64,000 bases of DNA from Acuticoccus mangrovi (GTDB lineage: Bacteria; Pseudomonadota; Alphaproteobacteria; Rhizobiales; Amorphaceae), in the NCBI RefSeq assembly GCF_016411865.1, contig NZ_JAEKJA010000002.1, positions 124,001-188,000 of the forward strand, in the 5' to 3' direction. A model generated the notes under the pieces. That model was not told the DNA's origin. It was given only the letters and a program-made list of their open reading frames with translations, and did no database searches. The position numbers and the translations under genes are program-made. Shown one piece after another: positions 61,559-64,000 of this stretch. Positions within the stretch are counted from its first letter, which is position 1. Every line of letters starts with the position of its first letter.

Positions 61559-64000
61559 TCAGCCCTTCGCTTCGAGCGCCTCGAGGCGAACGCAGATCTC
61601 CTGGATCGCCCGCACGATCGGCGCCACGAGCTCGCTGTAGCCGATCGACTTCACATCGTCGCCACCGGCGATCGCATGGTCTTGATAGCCGCCGAAGTCG
61701 ACGCCCTGCTGCTCGATCACGGCAGCGACGTCCTGCGCCAGGAAGCCGTGATGAAAGCGCTCGCGCACCATCGACCCGGCCTCCGGTGCCACCCACTCCA
61801 CGTCCGGATCGAGACCGGCAGGCCGGCGGTAGTCCTCGCGATAGTCCCAGCGGAAATCCACCGGACGCAGGGCGCACACGAAGTCGAGCCCGAGACGGGT
61901 CTCGCGGACATCGGTCTTATCGCGCGCATCCGAGCGGTTCTGCACCGCCCCATAGGCGTAGGTCGTTGTCGACGAATTGCCGAGCTGAACCTGGTTCGAC
62001 CCCGTGACGGTCGCTCCATCACCCAACGCCGACGCATTCGATATGGTGCTGCCGACACCGGTGAAGGCGTTCCGCCCGACGCCGGTATTGCCCGTCCCCG
62101 CCGTCAGCACCGACCCGGCATTGTACCCGACGAACGTATTGCCGCTGTCGGAGACGAGCTGCGATCCCGCATTGGATCCCAGCGCCGTGTTGGTGCTGCC
62201 CGAGGTCAAAGCCGTGAGGCTCTGTCGCCCCACCGCGGTATTGTGGTTGCCCGAGGTCGTCGCATCGAGGGTGAGCGCGCCGAGCGCGACCGAGTTGACA
62301 TCGTTGGCAAGCCCGGCGTTGAACGCCAACCCGTTGCTGAACCGGAGCTCTCGCCCGCCGAGCGAGGCCGTTCCGTCGGCACCCGTCGCCTGAAGGGCTT
62401 TGCCTGTCGCCAGCGACGAAACGCGCACGTTGCCCGATGCCGTGTCGATCACCATCGTCGGGTTCGTGCCGGCCCCCTCCAGACGGATCTCACCGCCCTC
62501 GGTGGTATCGTTGACGGCCCCGAAGGTTACCACGCTGTCGATCACGACCTTGCTGCCGTCGTGATTGGGGCCATAGATCCCATTGCCGCGCGTCGAGGGA
62601 AAGCTGAATCCCCAACCGTTGGAATCGTTGGCAACGATCGTGTGGTTGCCATCCGTTGCCACGGCGATGAAGTCGCCCGTTCCCGTCGTCGGCCCGTTGC
62701 AGCTGTTGCCGATGGCGGACAGGTCGCCGCCCACCTGACGGATGCAAGCCCCCGTGCGCACCGCGGTGGAGTTCACTCCGAAGCGCACCGACGAGACCGA
62801 AAGCTGCCCAGTCGTGACACGGAAGCCGTCAGCCAGTGTGCTCGGCCCGAATTCGCACTTGCCGTTCTGTATCTGACAGTTCGCCCCGGTGCCGTTAACG
62901 TGCACCATCGGAACGTTCGACACCTCGTTGCACCGGAAGCTGAAATCGGACAGCTCCAGATTGCCGCCCGTCTGCACGATGAAGCTGTCGTTGGCGTCGG
63001 CCGAAGTCGCGTAGAGGCTCGTCACCGCCACGTCGCCATGGGACATCTCGATGCGCGAATAGGAGCCGTCGAGCGCCAATCCATTGATCATTCCGAACGG
63101 GCGATGCCCGTCGGCGCCTTCTTCCAGAATGATGCGGCACTGGAACGGGGTGCAGTTCGAGAGTTTTAGATCGTCCACCCGGCCGAAGCGGAAGCCGATC
63201 GTCTCGCTGTCCTGGTAGATGTCGTAGAGCGTCGCGTTCGCTGCGAAGTTATAGGGCCACACGCGGCAGTTGCGCAGCTCCACCGTATCGAGCGCGCCGT
63301 CGAACCGGAAGCCCACGTTGAACGAGCCCGACTCCACGTCCTCGAACAGCGCCCCGCCGGTGTTGCCGGTTGCGTCGACCCCCTCCCAAGCCTCGATGAA
63401 GCGCAGCCGCGACAGACGCACCCGCGTCCGACCCACCATGTAGACGGCCGGAGGATAGGCGACGAGCGTCGCTCGCGAAGAGGCCGTCGACTGATCGAAC
63501 TCGATCTCGAAGTCCTCGAGGAACACGAACGGGTGGTCGATCCGAAACACCCCGAGCGCCGACATGTTGAACGACGGCGACACCTTGAACTTGGTCCGCC
63601 CTCGCCCATCGCCGACGATGCGTTGCGCCGTCGCTCCCGTCGCGAGCGCGTCCGAGATGAGATACGTGCCCCGCTCGGCATGGATCGAACGCCCGGAGCC
63701 GAGAGCGAGATTGATGGCAGCGGTGTCGTCCGTCGTCCCGTCCATCTTCGCGCCGGCCTGCCGCAGCGTGATGACGTTGCCCGACAGCGCCCAATAGCCA
63801 CCGTTGCCATCGGCAAAGCCGAGGCCGTCGGAGGGAAGGCTTCCCACCCGCTCGTAGCGCCCGCCGCCGCCATCGTTCTCGGCCGCGAAGCCCCGCGTTT
63901 CGACCACCTCCACGTCGGAGGGAATGGCCGTGCTCGCGCCGTCGGCCCGGCTCGGTAGCTGGAAGGCGAAGCTCACCGCTCCCGCCACGGACGGAACCTT
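61559..64000 (-). CDS. Phage tail spike/fibre with peptidase S74 chaperone domain, N-terminus outside the window
   Basis: 814 codons are visible; the frame is open at base 64000. The first part has a pectate-lyase-like beta-helix start (LRQAGAKMDGTTDDTAAINL, SIHAERGTYLISDAL). The middle is a long beta-helix. Near the C-terminus are head-type repeats (NTAVGRQSL, NTALGSNAG, NTFVGYNAG, NTGVGRNAF) and the S74 intramolecular chaperone (SDARDKTDV, HHGFLAQDV, IGYSELVAPIVRAIQE), which drives trimerisation and may cut itself off. It should recognise the host surface. Confidence 0.85.
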   Translation of the reverse strand, partial: KVPSVAGAVSFAFQLPSRADGASTAIPSDVEVVETRGFAAENDGGGGRYERVGSLPSDGLGFADGNGGYWALSGNVITLRQAGAKMDGTTDDTAAINLALGSGRSIHAERGTYLISDALATGATAQRIVGDGRGRTKFKVSPSFNMSALGVFRIDHPFVFLEDFEIEFDQSTASSRATLVAYPPAVYMVGRTRVRLSRLRFIEAWEGVDATGNTGGALFEDVESGSFNVGFRFDGALDTVELRNCRVWPYNFAANATLYDIYQDSETIGFRFGRVDDLKLSNCTPFQCRIILEEGADGHRPFGMINGLALDGSYSRIEMSHGDVAVTSLYATSADANDSFIVQTGGNLELSDFSFRCNEVSNVPMVHVNGTGANCQIQNGKCEFGPSTLADGFRVTTGQLSVSSVRFGVNSTAVRTGACIRQVGGDLSAIGNSCNGPTTGTGDFIAVATDGNHTIVANDSNGWGFSFPSTRGNGIYGPNHDGSKVVIDSVVTFGAVNDTTEGGEIRLEGAGTNPTMVIDTASGNVRVSSLATGKALQATGADGTASLGGRELRFSNGLAFNAGLANDVNSVALGALTLDATTSGNHNTAVGRQSLTALTSGSTNTALGSNAGSQLVSDSGNTFVGYNAGSVLTAGTGNTGVGRNAFTGVGSTISNASALGDGATVTGSNQVQLGNSSTTTYAYGAVQNRSDARDKTDVRETRLGLDFVCALRPVDFRWDYREDYRRPAGLDPDVEWVAPEAGSMVRERFHHGFLAQDVAAVIEQQGVDFGGYQDHAIAGGDDVKSIGYSELVAPIVRAIQEICVRLEALEAKG

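Larger units (their letters stand above)
60141..64000 (-). mobile_element. Prophage edge: lysis and tail genes
   Basis: Four collinear minus-strand genes have phage functions: tail spike (open at the window end), endolysin, and overlapping i-spanin and o-spanin. They stop abruptly at the PepSY-like gene. No integrase, attachment repeat or tRNA is seen at this edge, so the boundary near 60100 is approximate and the rest lies right of the window. Confidence 0.72.

Noticed and set aside
60141-64000. Gene transfer agent rather than prophage
   Set aside because: The S74 tail spike and spanin/endolysin cassette fit a phage; no GTA-type head or baseplate genes are in view. The question stays open beyond the window.

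Overview
The window is high-GC, densely coded DNA from an alphaproteobacterium, most likely of the order Hyphomicrobiales (Rhizobiales). This is inferred from a PopZ-family polar organiser gene, an acidic split-S1 RNase E, a suf operon with two cysteine desulfurases, and blocks in an alphaproteobacterial order (pcm-tolC-popZ; rne-amidase-PBP1A-prfB; accB-accC-aat-DUF2155). No sequence search was run, so genus and species are not claimed.

Layout. 1-4041: start of ccmI, popZ, tolC, an isoaspartyl methyltransferase and tRNA-Cys, all on the minus strand. 4255-7759: a large GH5 glycosidase flanked by CBM2-like domains, a 43-residue membrane protein and a LOG-family protein. 7766-16361: one tightly overlapping minus-strand operon with an ABC importer (binding protein, two different permeases, one ATPase), an amidohydrolase and a three-subunit molybdenum hydroxylase, probably for uptake and breakdown of an N-heterocycle. 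16862-20436: ECF sigma factor and anti-sigma factor, divergent from a secreted subtilisin-like protease, then a small cysteine-rich CBM2-like protein behind a perfect CRP-type palindrome. 20519-24810: gamma-glutamyltransferase, RhlE-like helicase and a degenerate GGDEF-like protein.

24876-32464: complete suf Fe-S operon (cysteine desulfurase, sufB, C, D, S, DUF59, sufA) with a divergent alpha/beta hydrolase. 32493-34947: anmK and tyrS, whose divergent start codons overlap in one CATG. 35056-41000: AsmA/DUF3971 envelope protein, 1-Cys Bcp, DUF455, extensin-like protein and a small secreted protein. 41180-46345: prfB with a clear programmed +1 frameshift, PBP1A and a periplasmic amidase. 47102-54160: rne, DsbA-like thioredoxin, accB, accC, aat and a DUF2155 protein. 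54378-60090: valS, a lipoprotein, a PhoP/PhoQ (FeuP/FeuQ)-like two-component system and a PepSY-like protein.

60141-64000 and beyond: the edge of a prophage with an o-spanin nested against an i-spanin, an endolysin with a C-terminal membrane segment, and a tail spike with a peptidase S74 chaperone domain that runs off the window.

The least described material is the molybdenum hydroxylase/amidohydrolase/ABC operon, the CBM2-like proteins without visible signal peptides (one behind a CRP-type site), the sigma/anti-sigma/protease trio, the degenerate GGDEF-like protein and the prophage lysis cassette.
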